A DNA stretch of 64,000 nt, taken from assembly GCF_023073915.1 (NCBI RefSeq), contig NZ_JADPKK010000022.1, positions 558,001 to 622,000 of the forward strand, read 5' to 3'. Both the position numbers and the translations under genes were made by a program. The stretch comes from Bradyrhizobium sp. 149. GTDB lineage: Bacteria > Pseudomonadota > Alphaproteobacteria > Rhizobiales > Xanthobacteraceae. The notes below the pieces were generated by a model. The model did not search any database and was not told where the DNA came from. It saw only the letters and a program-made list of their open reading frames with translations. Shown piece by piece: positions 27,582-36,600 of this stretch (the first letter of the stretch is position 1; the number at the start of each line of letters is the position of its first letter).

Positions 27582-27929
27582 ACAAAATCCTTCCGGAGTG
27601 CTGCCTGTTCTCTGAACTAGGCGCCTGACCCCGCCCTTGCCAAGTCGCGACCAAAGAAGGCAGCCGCAGGGGAGATATCTGAAAATGCGTGTCCCGATCG
27701 GCCCCGTAGCGCTCCCGCCGCGCTGGTCTCGACATCGCCGGCTCCGGCGACGAAGGCTCGGCTTGCGCGCGGCGACCGCAAATAATCCTCGACATCGCTC
27801 TTGCAAGTTCCACGGCGATTCCCACGTCCTCTACAGGACATACGCCCGAATGCGGCCGGCAGGTCGCTAGACATTCGGAGTGTCATGATTGCCAGCCGCC
27901 GACGTATGCCTCTTTTGTAGGAGGGTACT
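27582..27929. other. Intergenic region between divergent GNAT and SPW genes
   Basis: About 348 bases holding the two divergent start regions. AGGAGGG at 27917-27923 is the ribosome site of the SPW gene. No convincing promoter hexamers, hairpin or additional gene were found. Confidence 0.55.
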
Positions 27930-28328
27930 ATGTCGGACTTTGGTTTCTTGAATACTCATCGAACATGGGAAGACTGGTGCGGAATGGTGCTGGGCGCGCT
28001 GATCGTCGCGTCGCCATGGTTCCCCATCCAGGAGCACCTGGCGATCGGCGGACAGCAGATGATAATCGTGAACACGGTCGCCGTCGGCCTCGTCGTATTT
28101 GGGCTCAGCCAGCTTGAATATGTCGCCTTGCAGCGCTGGCAGGAGGTGGCAACGATCGTGGTTGGGCTGTGGCTCATCGTCTCGCCTTACATGCTCGGCT
28201 ATTCCGGTGACGGTTTTCTCCGGGTCTACCATACGAGTCTCGGAGCCGTGGCGCTGGTCCTCGGCGTCCTGCAACTGTGGCAGGACTGGGATCTGAGCGA
28301 CCAGGATATGCTGAGGCACGGGCAATAG
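27930..28328 (+). CDS. SPW-repeat membrane protein
   Basis: A 132-residue inner-membrane protein with four hydrophobic helices arranged as two SPW units: WCGMVLGALIVASPWF and VVGLWLIVSPYMLGYS. This family is common in alphaproteobacteria and its function is unknown. It is flanked on both sides by paralogous minimal GNAT genes on the opposite strand. Confidence 0.88.
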   Translation: MSDFGFLNTHRTWEDWCGMVLGALIVASPWFPIQEHLAIGGQQMIIVNTVAVGLVVFGLSQLEYVALQRWQEVATIVVGLWLIVSPYMLGYSGDGFLRVYHTSLGAVALVLGVLQLWQDWDLSDQDMLRHGQ

Positions 28329-28340
28329 GCTGTAGATGTC

Positions 28341-28372
28341 AGCAGGCCCGCCGCGCTATCGGCGGGTCTGCT
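28341..28372. terminator. Hairpin between convergent SPW and GNAT genes
   Basis: AGCAGGCCCGCCG pairs with CGGCGGGTCTGCT (13 bp with one wobble) around a short loop. The downstream T tract is poor (CTTGCTC), so this is a likely bidirectional but imperfect terminator. Confidence 0.6.
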
Positions 28373-28377
28373 CTTGC

Positions 28378-28653
28378 TCATCGCTTCACCAGATCCGCGT
28401 ACGCCGGGTGCTTCTCGATCCACGCCTTCACGAACGGGCATTGCGGGATGAGCTTCAGGCCGGCCGCGCGGACCTGATCGAGCGCGCCTTGCACCAGCTT
28501 CGAGCCGACGCCCTTGCCGCCGAGTTGCTTCGGCACGTCCGTGTGCTCGAACGTGATGACGTTGCCGTCGAGTTGGTAGTGTTCGGTCGCAAGATGGCCC
28601 TCGACCTCCAGCTCATAGCGCTGATGGGCCTTGTTGTTGATGATTTCGCTCAC
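28378..28653 (-). CDS. Small GNAT-type N-acetyltransferase (paralogue 2)
   Basis: A 91-residue minimal GNAT protein. The acetyl-CoA loop is LGGKGVGSKLVQGAL and the C-terminal strand LIPQCPFVKAWIEKHP carries the same Cys seen in paralogue 1 (27306-27581). The two align end to end with no large gap. The target molecule is unknown. Confidence 0.9.
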   Translation of the reverse strand: MSEIINNKAHQRYELEVEGHLATEHYQLDGNVITFEHTDVPKQLGGKGVGSKLVQGALDQVRAAGLKLIPQCPFVKAWIEKHPAYADLVKR

Positions 28654-28756
28654 GTCGTGTCGCCCTTCCAGCTATTGGCCTCGCGCACGAAGTCATAACG
28701 CACGGTCAGGTGGGCGGGGTTCCAGTCGTTGCGCTGATCGGTGAAGGCCGATCGTT

Positions 28757-29116
28757 TCAATCGGTCGCTTTGGCGAGCCTGGAATCCTCGGGCTCCGGCT
28801 GCGGGCGCAGGCATCCCTGGCAGATGACGAGGGAACGGTTGACCCTGGCGTCCTGCTCGGCCTCGATTCCGTCCTGTGCCTGCCACCATTCCTTCGAATA
28901 GGGCTGAAGCCCGGCTTGCGACCTGTTGCGCTCGGATCGGGCGGCGGCCCGTGTCGATTCTGACGCAGCACGCGGGTGATTGGGATTCTCGCCGGCGCCG
29001 TCCCAGGCGTAGCGCGCAGGCTTGAAGGCGGGATCGGAGGCCAGACGCGCTTGCGGGCCCACGGCACATCCGGCAAGCGCCAGCGACAACAGGAGGAGGG
29101 CGGGCGCTTTGACCAT
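28757..29116 (-). CDS. Small lipoprotein of unknown function
   Basis: A 119-residue protein with a clear lipoprotein signal, LALAGC with Cys17, and a short charged mature part rich in Arg, Ala and Pro. CQGC appears near the C-terminus. No domain is recognised. It is likely anchored in the outer or inner membrane on the periplasmic side. Confidence 0.75.
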   Translation of the reverse strand: MVKAPALLLLSLALAGCAVGPQARLASDPAFKPARYAWDGAGENPNHPRAASESTRAAARSERNRSQAGLQPYSKEWWQAQDGIEAEQDARVNRSLVICQGCLRPQPEPEDSRLAKATD

Positions 29117-29204
29117 GATGTGGCACTCTGTACGCGAGAACTGACGAAGGTTGCGCCGATCATGTTTAAAATTCCCTGAACAATCGCGGCGGCGCTGACG
29201 ACCA

Positions 29205-29708
29205 ATGCGAATGCGATATCTGATCCTCCCGCTCGTACTGTTCGCAACCGCTGCGCGCGGCGACGACGCAAAGCCGTTCAGTCCTGCCGACTGTCCGCCC
29301 GGCGTGCAGTAGGCCGTGCGCTACGCCGGCGAGGAACACGAGAGTCAGGGCGGCGGCGCGGTGACTTTTGCACGCGATACGGTGCACAGGATCGACCTGA
29401 CCGGCGACGGCCGCAAGGACTACATCGTCGACTTCAGCGCCACCAAATGCGGGGAGCGCGAGACGACCTATTGCGGGACCGGCGGCTGCGTCATGAACAT
29501 CCTGGTGACGCTGGCAGGCGGCAGCGTACGCCCGGTTTTCGACGGCTATGTCCGCAGCTACAAGGTCGTGGCGCCGCCAACGAAACGCGGCGCGGCGCGC
29601 ACCATCCGCTTCGATCTGCATGGCAGCTATTGCGGCGGCTTTGGTGCGCAGGCCTGCGCCAAGGAGAAGGCCGTTACGGCAACGCCGTTCGCGTTCAAGC
29701 AGCCGTAG
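29205..29708 (+). pseudogene. Secreted hypothetical protein interrupted by an in-frame amber codon
   Basis: A reading frame beginning at ATG 29205 encodes a signal peptide (MRMRYLILPLVLFATAARG) and DDAKPFSPADCPPGVQ, then meets TAG at 29310-29312. The same frame continues with a well-behaved 130-residue protein (VRYAGEEHESQGGG...) containing a DLTGDGRKDYIVDF segment and several Cys residues, suggesting a disulfide-bonded periplasmic protein. A single C-to-T change of a CAG codon would explain the break. A start at GTG 29316 would remove the signal peptide. Confidence 0.7.
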
Positions 29709-29814
29709 GGCAGGCGTGCGGCCGGCGGCCTTGCGAGGTCGTGGGCTATGGCGATAAATGGGCTGCAATGAGCGGGCAGCTTGCGTGCCGTCCGCCGCCC
29801 GAAGAGGAAGCCCG

Positions 29815-31422
29815 ATGCAGCCCCTGCGCATGTCCCGCCGCGTCATGAATCTCGCTCACATTTTGACCCAGAATGCGCGACGGCACGGATCGCGTCCCGG
29901 TTTCGTCTGGGGCGACAAATCCTGGATCTGGCGCGAGGTCGACGCGCAGGTCTCGGCGCTGGCGGCGGCCCTGGCGGCGCGCGGCCTCGCGAAGGGCGAC
30001 CGCATCCTCGTCCATTCCAAGAACGGCGACGAGATGTTCTTTTCGATGTTCGCGGCGTTTCGGCTCGGCGCCGTCTGGGTGCCGACCAATTTCCGCCTGA
30101 TGCCGGACGAGGTCGCCTATCTCGCGCAGGCCTCCGGCGCGAAGGGGTTTCTCTGCCACGTCGATTTCCCGGAGCACGCCGCGGCGGTGAAGGGCGGAGC
30201 GCTGGAATTCACCTGGAGCATCGACGGTCGGGCGCCATTTGCCGAGACGTCGGTTGCGGATGCCGTCGCATCGCGCGCCGGCACAATGGTCGAGAATGCT
30301 GCGGTCGAGCACGACGATCCCTGCTGGTTCTTCTTCACATCGGGGACCACCGGCCGCTCCAAGGCTGCGGTGCTCACCCACGGTCAGATGGGCTTTGTCG
30401 TCACCAACCATCTCGCAGATCTCACGCCCGGCGTCACCGAGGCGGATGCCTCGCTGGTGGTGGCGCCGCTGTCGCACGGTGCCGGCGTGCATCAGCTGGT
30501 TCAGACCGCGCGCGGCGTGCGCACCGTGCTGCTGCCGACGGAGAAATTCGACATCGACGAGGCGTTCCGCCTGATCGAGGCGCATCGCGTCAGCAACCTC
30601 TTCACCGTGCCGACCATTCTGAAGATGATGGTCGAGCATCCCGCCGCCGACAAATACGATCATTCCTCGCTGCGTCACGTGATCTATGCGGGTGCGCCGA
30701 TGTATCGCGAGGACCAGAAGGCTGCGCTGAAGAAGCTCGGCAAGGTCATCGTGCAGTATTTCGGTCTGGGCGAGGTTACAGGCAACATCACGGTGCTGCC
30801 GGCGGCGCTGCATGATCCCGAGGACGGGCCGCACGCGAAGATCGGCACCTGTGGCTTCGAGCGCACCGGCATGCAGGTCTCGATCCAGGACGACGAGGGC
30901 CGTGAACTCGGTGCCAACCAGAGCGGCGAGATCTGCGTGATCGGCCCCGCGGTGCTTGCCGGCTACTACGACAATCCCGAAGCCAATGCGAAGGCGTTCC
31001 GCAACGGCTGGTTCCGCACCGGCGATCTTGGCCACATGGACGAGGAGGGGTTCGTCTACCTCACCGGACGAGCTTCCGACATGTACATCTCCGGCGGCTC
31101 CAACATCTACCCGCGCGAGATCGAGGAGAAGATCTTGACCCATCCTTGCGTCGGCGAGGTCGCCGTCCTCGGCGTGCCCGATGCGACCTGGGGCGAGGTC
31201 GGCGTTGCCGTCTGCGTCGCCCGCGAAGGCGAGAAGCCGGTGAGCGAAGCGGAGATGGCGGCGTTCCTCTCGCCAAAAGTGCCGCGCTACAAGATGCCGA
31301 AGCGGTTCTTCTTCTGGGACGCCTTGCCGAAATCCGGCTACGGCAAAATCCCAAAACGGATGGTTCGCGACGAGCTCGAGGCGCGCGGGCTGCTCGATCT
31401 CGACAAGACACAGGCGGGCTGA
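29815..31422 (+). CDS. Acyl-CoA synthetase (AMP-binding)
   Basis: A 535-residue ANL-superfamily ligase that should activate a carboxylic acid to acyl-AMP and then acyl-CoA. The P-loop is FFTSGTTGRSKAAVLTH; YFGLGEVTGN is the adenine-binding region; FRTGDLG holds the ribose-binding Asp; GRASDMYISGGSNIYPREIEE is the hinge; and KSGYGKIPKR contains the catalytic Lys. ATG 29815 has AGAGGAAG upstream; ATG 29845 is a plausible alternative. Chain-length preference cannot be read. The next gene lies nine bases downstream and is probably in the same operon. Confidence 0.9.
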   Translation: MQPLRMSRRVMNLAHILTQNARRHGSRPGFVWGDKSWIWREVDAQVSALAAALAARGLAKGDRILVHSKNGDEMFFSMFAAFRLGAVWVPTNFRLMPDEVAYLAQASGAKGFLCHVDFPEHAAAVKGGALEFTWSIDGRAPFAETSVADAVASRAGTMVENAAVEHDDPCWFFFTSGTTGRSKAAVLTHGQMGFVVTNHLADLTPGVTEADASLVVAPLSHGAGVHQLVQTARGVRTVLLPTEKFDIDEAFRLIEAHRVSNLFTVPTILKMMVEHPAADKYDHSSLRHVIYAGAPMYREDQKAALKKLGKVIVQYFGLGEVTGNITVLPAALHDPEDGPHAKIGTCGFERTGMQVSIQDDEGRELGANQSGEICVIGPAVLAGYYDNPEANAKAFRNGWFRTGDLGHMDEEGFVYLTGRASDMYISGGSNIYPREIEEKILTHPCVGEVAVLGVPDATWGEVGVAVCVAREGEKPVSEAEMAAFLSPKVPRYKMPKRFFFWDALPKSGYGKIPKRMVRDELEARGLLDLDKTQAG

Positions 31423-31431
31423 GCGAAGGAC

Positions 31432-32292
31432 ATGCGCAGCATCAAGCAGCCAGGCGCGCCGGTCGCCGAACGCATCCAATGGCTGGAGGCGAGGGGACGC
31501 GCTTTCTCCTTCACGCTTCAAGCAGGTCTGCCGCTGCTGGAAGCGGCGCGGCGCGGTTTTGCCGCGGAGGGATTTGCCGCCGGCGTGCTGAGCTTCGAGC
31601 ACGGCGCGCTCGGGCCGTTCGGCTATGTCATGCCGGCGCTGTCGAAGACGAACGAGAACGCCGCGTTCTACAGCGAGACGTACCGGCCGGGCGGCGTGAC
31701 GCGCACGAGGCTCGGCAGCATGACGCTTGGCACGCGCGATGGCGCGCCGTTCTTTCATTGCCATGGGCTGTGGACGGAGGCCGATGGCCGCGCCAGTGGC
31801 GGCCACATGCTGGCGGACGAGACTGATGTCGCCGAGCCGTTCGAGGTCGAGGCCTTCGGCATCGATGGCGCGATGTTCACCGCCGAGCCCGATCCCGAGA
31901 CCAATTTCAAGCTGTTCGGCCCGGTGGCGGCTGCGCGCACCGGCGCGCGCACGACCAGCCGTGCGTTCGCGCTGCGGCTGCGGCCTAATCAGGATTTTGC
32001 CTGCTGTCTCGAAGAGTTTTGCCGTGAGCGCGGCATCGCGCGCGCGAAAATTCACGGAGGCGTCGGCTCGACCATCGGCGCGCGCTTTACCCACGGCGGG
32101 GTGACCGAGCCGTTCGCGACAGAGCTGGCGATAACGGCCGGCGCGATCGCGCCGGGCGGAGCGGGCGTGCTGGAAGCTGCGCTCGACGTCGCTCTGATCG
32201 ACTACACCGGCGGCATCGCGGAGGGCCGTCTGATCCGTGGCGACAATCCCGTGCTGATGACGATGGAGCTGGTGCTCGAGGTGATTGGCTAG
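31432..32292 (+). CDS. Protein with two tandem PPC (DUF296) domains
   Basis: A 286-residue protein made of two PPC/DUF296-like units, about 20-145 and 175-285. The first unit keeps the hallmark FHCHGLWTEADGRASGGHM, whose His residues bind metal in bacterial PPC proteins. In the second unit the equivalent segment reads ALIDYTGGIAEGRL and lacks the His residues. Bacterial PPC proteins are not proven DNA-binders. It follows the acyl-CoA synthetase gene after nine bases, suggesting linked function. Confidence 0.78.
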   Translation: MRSIKQPGAPVAERIQWLEARGRAFSFTLQAGLPLLEAARRGFAAEGFAAGVLSFEHGALGPFGYVMPALSKTNENAAFYSETYRPGGVTRTRLGSMTLGTRDGAPFFHCHGLWTEADGRASGGHMLADETDVAEPFEVEAFGIDGAMFTAEPDPETNFKLFGPVAAARTGARTTSRAFALRLRPNQDFACCLEEFCRERGIARAKIHGGVGSTIGARFTHGGVTEPFATELAITAGAIAPGGAGVLEAALDVALIDYTGGIAEGRLIRGDNPVLMTMELVLEVIG

Positions 32293-32308
32293 TCCCGGCG
32301 AGCGACCA

Positions 32309-34390
32309 TCAATGCGCACGTAGTTTGGCGATGGCCAGGTACGTGGCTTCACTCATGCTGGATATGCCTGAGCTCGATCCTTGAAAGAGATCGAGCAAGG
32401 GAGATTGACCCTGACCGGTGCTCTGGCTGTTCTTGACATCATACATGGCGGAAAACCGGCTCAGCAGCTTTGCGACCTTCGCGGGATCGGAGAGATCCTT
32501 GATCTTCATGAATCTGTCCACGAACTTGGCTTGCTGATCGATCGGCATCGCCGCCATCGAGTCGGGCAGATCGAACGTGGTCCTGAACACCTCCGAAAGA
32601 GCCTTGTCGGCCAGGATGTCGTATGCGGACGTGATGTCTCCCGCCTTTCGCTGGAAATACAGCGCCAGGCGCACGCCGGGGTTTGTATCCCCTTGCTGCT
32701 GCTCCAGGCTTTGCTCGAGATAGTTCACCTGTGTTTCCCGGAATTGATCCCGCTTCTGAGGACCCATCATCGGGAGGCGCGCGACATTGCCCTTGCTGTC
32801 GAAGTTGAACGACGCCACGATTTCGGCAAAGCGAGGATCGCTCTGCGTGTTCGCGAAGCTCTTTGGATTGTTCAGGTCGGAGGCGAAGACCTTCTTGAGA
32901 AAATCGTCGCTGACCTTCCTGGGGTCCAAACCCTTGGCCAGGAGAATCAAATCGACCATTGGCCTATTTGCAATAAGATCGGAAACACTGTCGATGCCTG
33001 CGATCGCCTCCTGATAGGCGGTCGCATCCTTGGTGGCTTGTGCCCGAACTGCCGCCTGCTGCTGCGGGCTCGCGGCGCTTGCGCTCTTCACCGCTTGAAC
33101 AACGTAGTCCCTGGCAATCTGGAGGACTTCAGCCGAGTCCTGCGCGACCAGTGGGGTCGTCAGATTGCCTTTTGCATCGAAGTTGAAGGCGCGCGCGAGC
33201 TGAACGTATCGATTGTCCTTGAGGGTGTACACATAGCTCTTGGGATCGTTGAGGTCGCTTTCGAGGACGGCCTTGATGGTGGCCTGCGGGATCTTGTCGG
33301 GGTCGAGGCCGGCGGCGCCCAACGCAAAATCATACACACCCGGTGTCGACAGGAAAGCCTGGACCGAATTGATCTTGAGCAGGTCCGCCCTGAATAGCTT
33401 GATAGCCACGGCTTCGTAGATCGGGCTTGCCGCAGCGTAGACGTCGGCGTTGCTGTCGTCGAAGCGCTTCTTCATGAGCGTGATATTTGCGGCGCTCTGC
33501 GCAGGCGTACCTGCCGGAAGCGACCCGTCGGGCAAGAACTCGAACGCGGCGGCCAGGTCTACAAAATTGCCGATTGTCGCGATCTGGTCGTTGAGGCTGG
33601 AAACGCTCTTTGTTGCCGTCTCCAGATGATATTTCTCGACCAGGATCTGGACCTGCAACTGGGGCACGTTGGCGCCCGGCTGCGAGAGTTGGGCCGTAAA
33701 ATTGGTGATGTTCGAATTGGCCGTGCCGACATCCGATTGCGCCTGGGCGCGCGCTGTGTTGAGGCCGCTCAGCTGGGACGCGAAGGTGGTGTTGACGTAG
33801 CTGCTTGGATCGGAGGGATCGCTGCGCAGAACCTGGCTGATCGTGCTAGGCGGCCACTTGCTTTCGTCGATCCCGAATGCCGAATAGACATAGTTGCGAA
33901 GACGATCGTCGTTCAGGATCTGGTCTGCAGTGCTGATGTTGCCGATCTGGGCGCTGTAGTAATTCGAGTCACTTCCGAGTGCGTCGACCTGGTTCTTCTT
34001 GGTCGCCGTGTAGAGGCCAATCATCTCGTCGGTCTGGATGTCGGATTGCGCGACCGGCGTCGCGGAGCCGTTGAAGGAAAATGCCGCGGCAAACTCCCGG
34101 TAACGTTTGTCGACCAGCTGGTTGACGAAGCTCTTGGAGTCGCTGAGGTCGCTTTCCAGCACCTTTTTCATGAAAGCCTTGGCGTATGCCATGTCTTCCA
34201 AGCCATATGCCTTCATCGCGTAATGATAAAGGCGATAATCCTTCATGAAATCATCGACCGTCTTCACTTTGCCGATATTGGCTTTGTAATAGGCGGCCTC
34301 TCGCGCCACGTCTTGTTGCTGTTCAACCCGCGTCAGGGACTGCTTGAGATTGCGCGTGATGTAGCTGTAACCGAAATACGTTGAAACCAT
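32309..34390 (-). CDS. DUF1217 repeat protein
   Basis: A 693-residue protein with four DUF1217-type repeats, each containing a version of VLESDLNDPKSYV followed by an aromatic-rich AFNFD segment. DUF1217 proteins are often encoded near flagellar genes in rhizobia, but no flagellar genes are in this window. No signal peptide is seen. The ATG at 34390 follows GAGGAG with about eight bases spacing, which rejects the longer frame to 34432. It is convergent with the PPC gene. Confidence 0.85.
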   Translation of the reverse strand: MVSTYFGYSYITRNLKQSLTRVEQQQDVAREAAYYKANIGKVKTVDDFMKDYRLYHYAMKAYGLEDMAYAKAFMKKVLESDLSDSKSFVNQLVDKRYREFAAAFSFNGSATPVAQSDIQTDEMIGLYTATKKNQVDALGSDSNYYSAQIGNISTADQILNDDRLRNYVYSAFGIDESKWPPSTISQVLRSDPSDPSSYVNTTFASQLSGLNTARAQAQSDVGTANSNITNFTAQLSQPGANVPQLQVQILVEKYHLETATKSVSSLNDQIATIGNFVDLAAAFEFLPDGSLPAGTPAQSAANITLMKKRFDDSNADVYAAASPIYEAVAIKLFRADLLKINSVQAFLSTPGVYDFALGAAGLDPDKIPQATIKAVLESDLNDPKSYVYTLKDNRYVQLARAFNFDAKGNLTTPLVAQDSAEVLQIARDYVVQAVKSASAASPQQQAAVRAQATKDATAYQEAIAGIDSVSDLIANRPMVDLILLAKGLDPRKVSDDFLKKVFASDLNNPKSFANTQSDPRFAEIVASFNFDSKGNVARLPMMGPQKRDQFRETQVNYLEQSLEQQQGDTNPGVRLALYFQRKAGDITSAYDILADKALSEVFRTTFDLPDSMAAMPIDQQAKFVDRFMKIKDLSDPAKVAKLLSRFSAMYDVKNSQSTGQGQSPLLDLFQGSSSGISSMSEATYLAIAKLRAH

Positions 34391-34591
34391 CGCGCAACTC
34401 CTCGCGGCTTTACGGTCCCGGACGTCCGTCAATCATTGCGGGGTCGCGAGGTGGGGGCTGGCCTCATGCCAGCAAACTGTCTCAGCCCTAGGTTGTCTGA
34501 CGCGCGCCGAGTTTTGTTGCTGAATATTTCCCAGATGCAGCTTTCGCGGGGGTTGTGTTCCTGATATGTTCCGATCGAATGACGGGTCGGA

Positions 34592-35377
34592 ATGGATCGG
34601 AAGCCGGGTATGAGCCGCAAAAGCAGCCGAACGATCAACCTGCCGGCGCCTTACCTGAAACGGGTCTGGCTCGACCCGTCGCAGGTTCGCGATCGCGAGG
34701 CTTATCCGTTTTGCCTGCCCATCTTTCCGGATGATTTCGAGCTTAACTTCGATGCCGCCATCACGATCATCGTCGGCGAGAATGGCACCGGGAAGTCGAC
34801 GATCCTCGAGGGTATTGCCGCGCTCGCCGGCTACGACGATGCCGGTGGCGGGAAGGGTTACATGCCTGTCGATCATTCCGAAGCACGGGAGAAGATGGGC
34901 GGCCAACTCTCCAGGGCGCTGCGCGCAAGCTGGCTGCCGAAGATCACCAATGGCTGGTTTTTTCGCGCCGAGAGTTTCTTCTCGGTGGCGCGATATCTTG
35001 ACAAGGCCGCGCGTGATGCTCTCCAGGCCGGTCCCGATTTTCTGTCGCATTCCCATGGCGAAGGCTTCCTGCGCTTCTTCGAGGAGCGTTGCCAGCGCCA
35101 GGGCATTTATATTTTCGACGAGCCGGAATCGGCGCTGTCGCCGGCGCGCCAGATCGAATTCCTGAAGCTGCTGCGACGCATGGAGGAGTCCCGCATCTGC
35201 CAGGTCATCATGGCGACCCACGCGCCCTTGCTGATGGCCTATCCCAACGCGCAGCTGCTTCGGCTCGGGAAATACGGCCTGGAGCCGACGACAGTGGAGC
35301 AGACCGATCATTACCGGGTCATGCGCGAATTCTGCGACGATCCGCGTGGGTTCGTTGAGGCGACGCTGGCCGAATGA
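34592..35377 (+). CDS. ABC-type stand-alone ATPase
   Basis: A 261-residue cytoplasmic ATPase. Walker A is VGENGTGKSTIL, Walker B is IYIFDEPESALSP, and the switch His lies in IMATHAPLLMAYP. There is no transporter partner and no nuclease domain, so it belongs to the predicted AAA_21/AAA_23-like stand-alone group. ATG 34592 and ATG 34610 are both possible starts. A HigBA-like pair follows about 50 bases downstream. Role unknown. Confidence 0.85.
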   Translation: MDRKPGMSRKSSRTINLPAPYLKRVWLDPSQVRDREAYPFCLPIFPDDFELNFDAAITIIVGENGTGKSTILEGIAALAGYDDAGGGKGYMPVDHSEAREKMGGQLSRALRASWLPKITNGWFFRAESFFSVARYLDKAARDALQAGPDFLSHSHGEGFLRFFEERCQRQGIYIFDEPESALSPARQIEFLKLLRRMEESRICQVIMATHAPLLMAYPNAQLLRLGKYGLEPTTVEQTDHYRVMREFCDDPRGFVEATLAE

Positions 35378-35512
35378 TAGCCTGTCGATTGCAGTTCACC
35401 GGTTTTCGTAGTACGTTCTTGCCATGATCAGATCCTGGCGGCGAGCCGCAAGGTCTGGGATGGCGAGCGTCCGAACCAGCTTCGCGGGCTCGATTTCGAG
35501 GCGGCGGCGGAT

Positions 35513-35704
35513 TTGTTGCTCGCGTTGAACGTCGCAAAATCGCTTCGCGACCTGAGCCCATTGAAGAGCGTCGGGCTGCACAAGCTGAAGGGCGATCGCA
35601 AAGGACAATGGGCGATGACGGTCAACGAGCGCTGGCGCATCTGCTTCGAGTTCAGCAAAGGTGACGCCTACCACGTTGAAATTGTCGACTATCATAAGGG
35701 ATGA
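35513..35704 (+). CDS. higB: HigB/RelE-type toxin, 5' end damaged or mis-started
   Basis: The visible frame gives the C-terminal part of a HigB-like mRNA interferase, including LHKLKGDRKGQW, ERWRICFEF and the terminal VEIVDYHKG, followed by an overlapping higA. The toxin-like sequence continues upstream in the same frame to about 35429 (SRKVWDGERPNQLRG), yet that stretch has no ATG, GTG or TTG. An ATG at 35424 reading MIRSW, like a HigB start, is in a different frame. A short 5' frameshift is the simplest explanation. The TTG at 35513 is only the first formal start. Confidence 0.55.
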   Translation: MLLALNVAKSLRDLSPLKSVGLHKLKGDRKGQWAMTVNERWRICFEFSKGDAYHVEIVDYHKG

Positions 35705-35997
35705 AATGTATGGCTCCTCTCGTGCATCCCGGACGCTTGCTCAAGCGCGAAATGACAGCGCGCGGGCTTAGCGCCAACAGGCTTTCTCTCGACATCGGCG
35801 TTCCCTCGGGCCGGGTCACCGATATCTTGAACGGGCGCCGCGGCATCTCGGCTGATACAGCGGTCCGTCTCGGCCGCTATTTCGGCAACAGTCCTCAATT
35901 CTGGCTGGATTTGCAGGGGCAGTACGATATCGGGGTCGTCGAGCGTGAGAAGGGTGTGGAAATCGCTCGACGGGTGAGGCCGGCCGACGCCGCCTGA
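35701..35997 (+). CDS. higA: HigA-type antitoxin (XRE family)
   Basis: A 98-residue helix-turn-helix antitoxin. It begins MKCMAPLVHPGRLLKREM and has the HTH GLSANRLSLDIGVPSGRVTDILNGRRG, followed by the HigA-type LGRYFGNSPQFWLDLQ. The ATG overlaps the toxin stop (ATGA), the normal toxin-first order of higBA. The product is expected to bind and neutralise the toxin and repress its own promoter. Confidence 0.88.
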   Translation: MKCMAPLVHPGRLLKREMTARGLSANRLSLDIGVPSGRVTDILNGRRGISADTAVRLGRYFGNSPQFWLDLQGQYDIGVVEREKGVEIARRVRPADAA

Positions 35998-36059
35998 CGG
36001 AGTTTTTGTCAACGGTTGCATTGGATTCACCTCCAGACTGTTTAGGGCACAGATTCACG

Positions 36060-36600
36060 TTCTCGCGGCATGAACTGCCCGAGCTTTGCCAGTACGTTCG
36101 CCCTCAAAAATGCCGAGGGCGCAGGGAAGGCCGGGTGCCGGCTGGCACCCACGGTCCACTGTGCGAAAGGTGGCAACAAAGCTGCACAGCGGCATACAGG
36201 TGAAGCCAAACATCCGGCCTTCCCTGCGCAGTGGTTTTACGGCTTATGTCGTGCTCTCCCCGGGGAGCGATGCACTATTGCCCCCGTCGCCTTGCGGATG
36301 GCTGATGCGCGCGCCCGGTCGGGCCGCCACATCACCGCAACACTTGGCGCACAGACCCCGGGCGCCAGGACCACACGATTTCGCCGTACGCGGGCTGCAC
36401 CGGTCGTGTGCGCGCGGCGTTCGCTCACGGTGTGACCCGCCCTGCAACCACCTTCGCGCCGACGCCGCCCGCGTCCACCACGTCCCATCCCGCGTTCGTG
36501 ACGATCGCGATCCGCCCCTCGGCCCGGGTTGGGATGGCTTTCTATACGGTAATCCGAAATACGGATAAAGAGAATTATTTTTGCTTGGTGTGATTGACCT
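36060..36600. repeat. Structured intergenic repeat with nested inverted repeats
   Basis: The 767-base gap between higA and the SRPBCC gene holds this element. GCGCAGGGAAGGCCGG (36119-36134) and its perfect reverse complement (36214-36229) enclose smaller stems: GGGTGCC/GGCACCC (36133-36139 with 36144-36150) and CTGTGC/GCACAG (36159-36164 with 36184-36189). More GC-rich hairpins follow near 36250-36280. The element resembles a dispersed repeat I recall from Bradyrhizobium genomes. Several long frames cross it, but none looks like a protein. Confidence 0.65.

Noticed and set aside
36086..36568. 160-residue frame across the structured repeat
   Set aside because: Arg/Pro/Ser/His-rich translation without domain character, crossing several strong stems; overlapping frames of similar quality exist in other phases.
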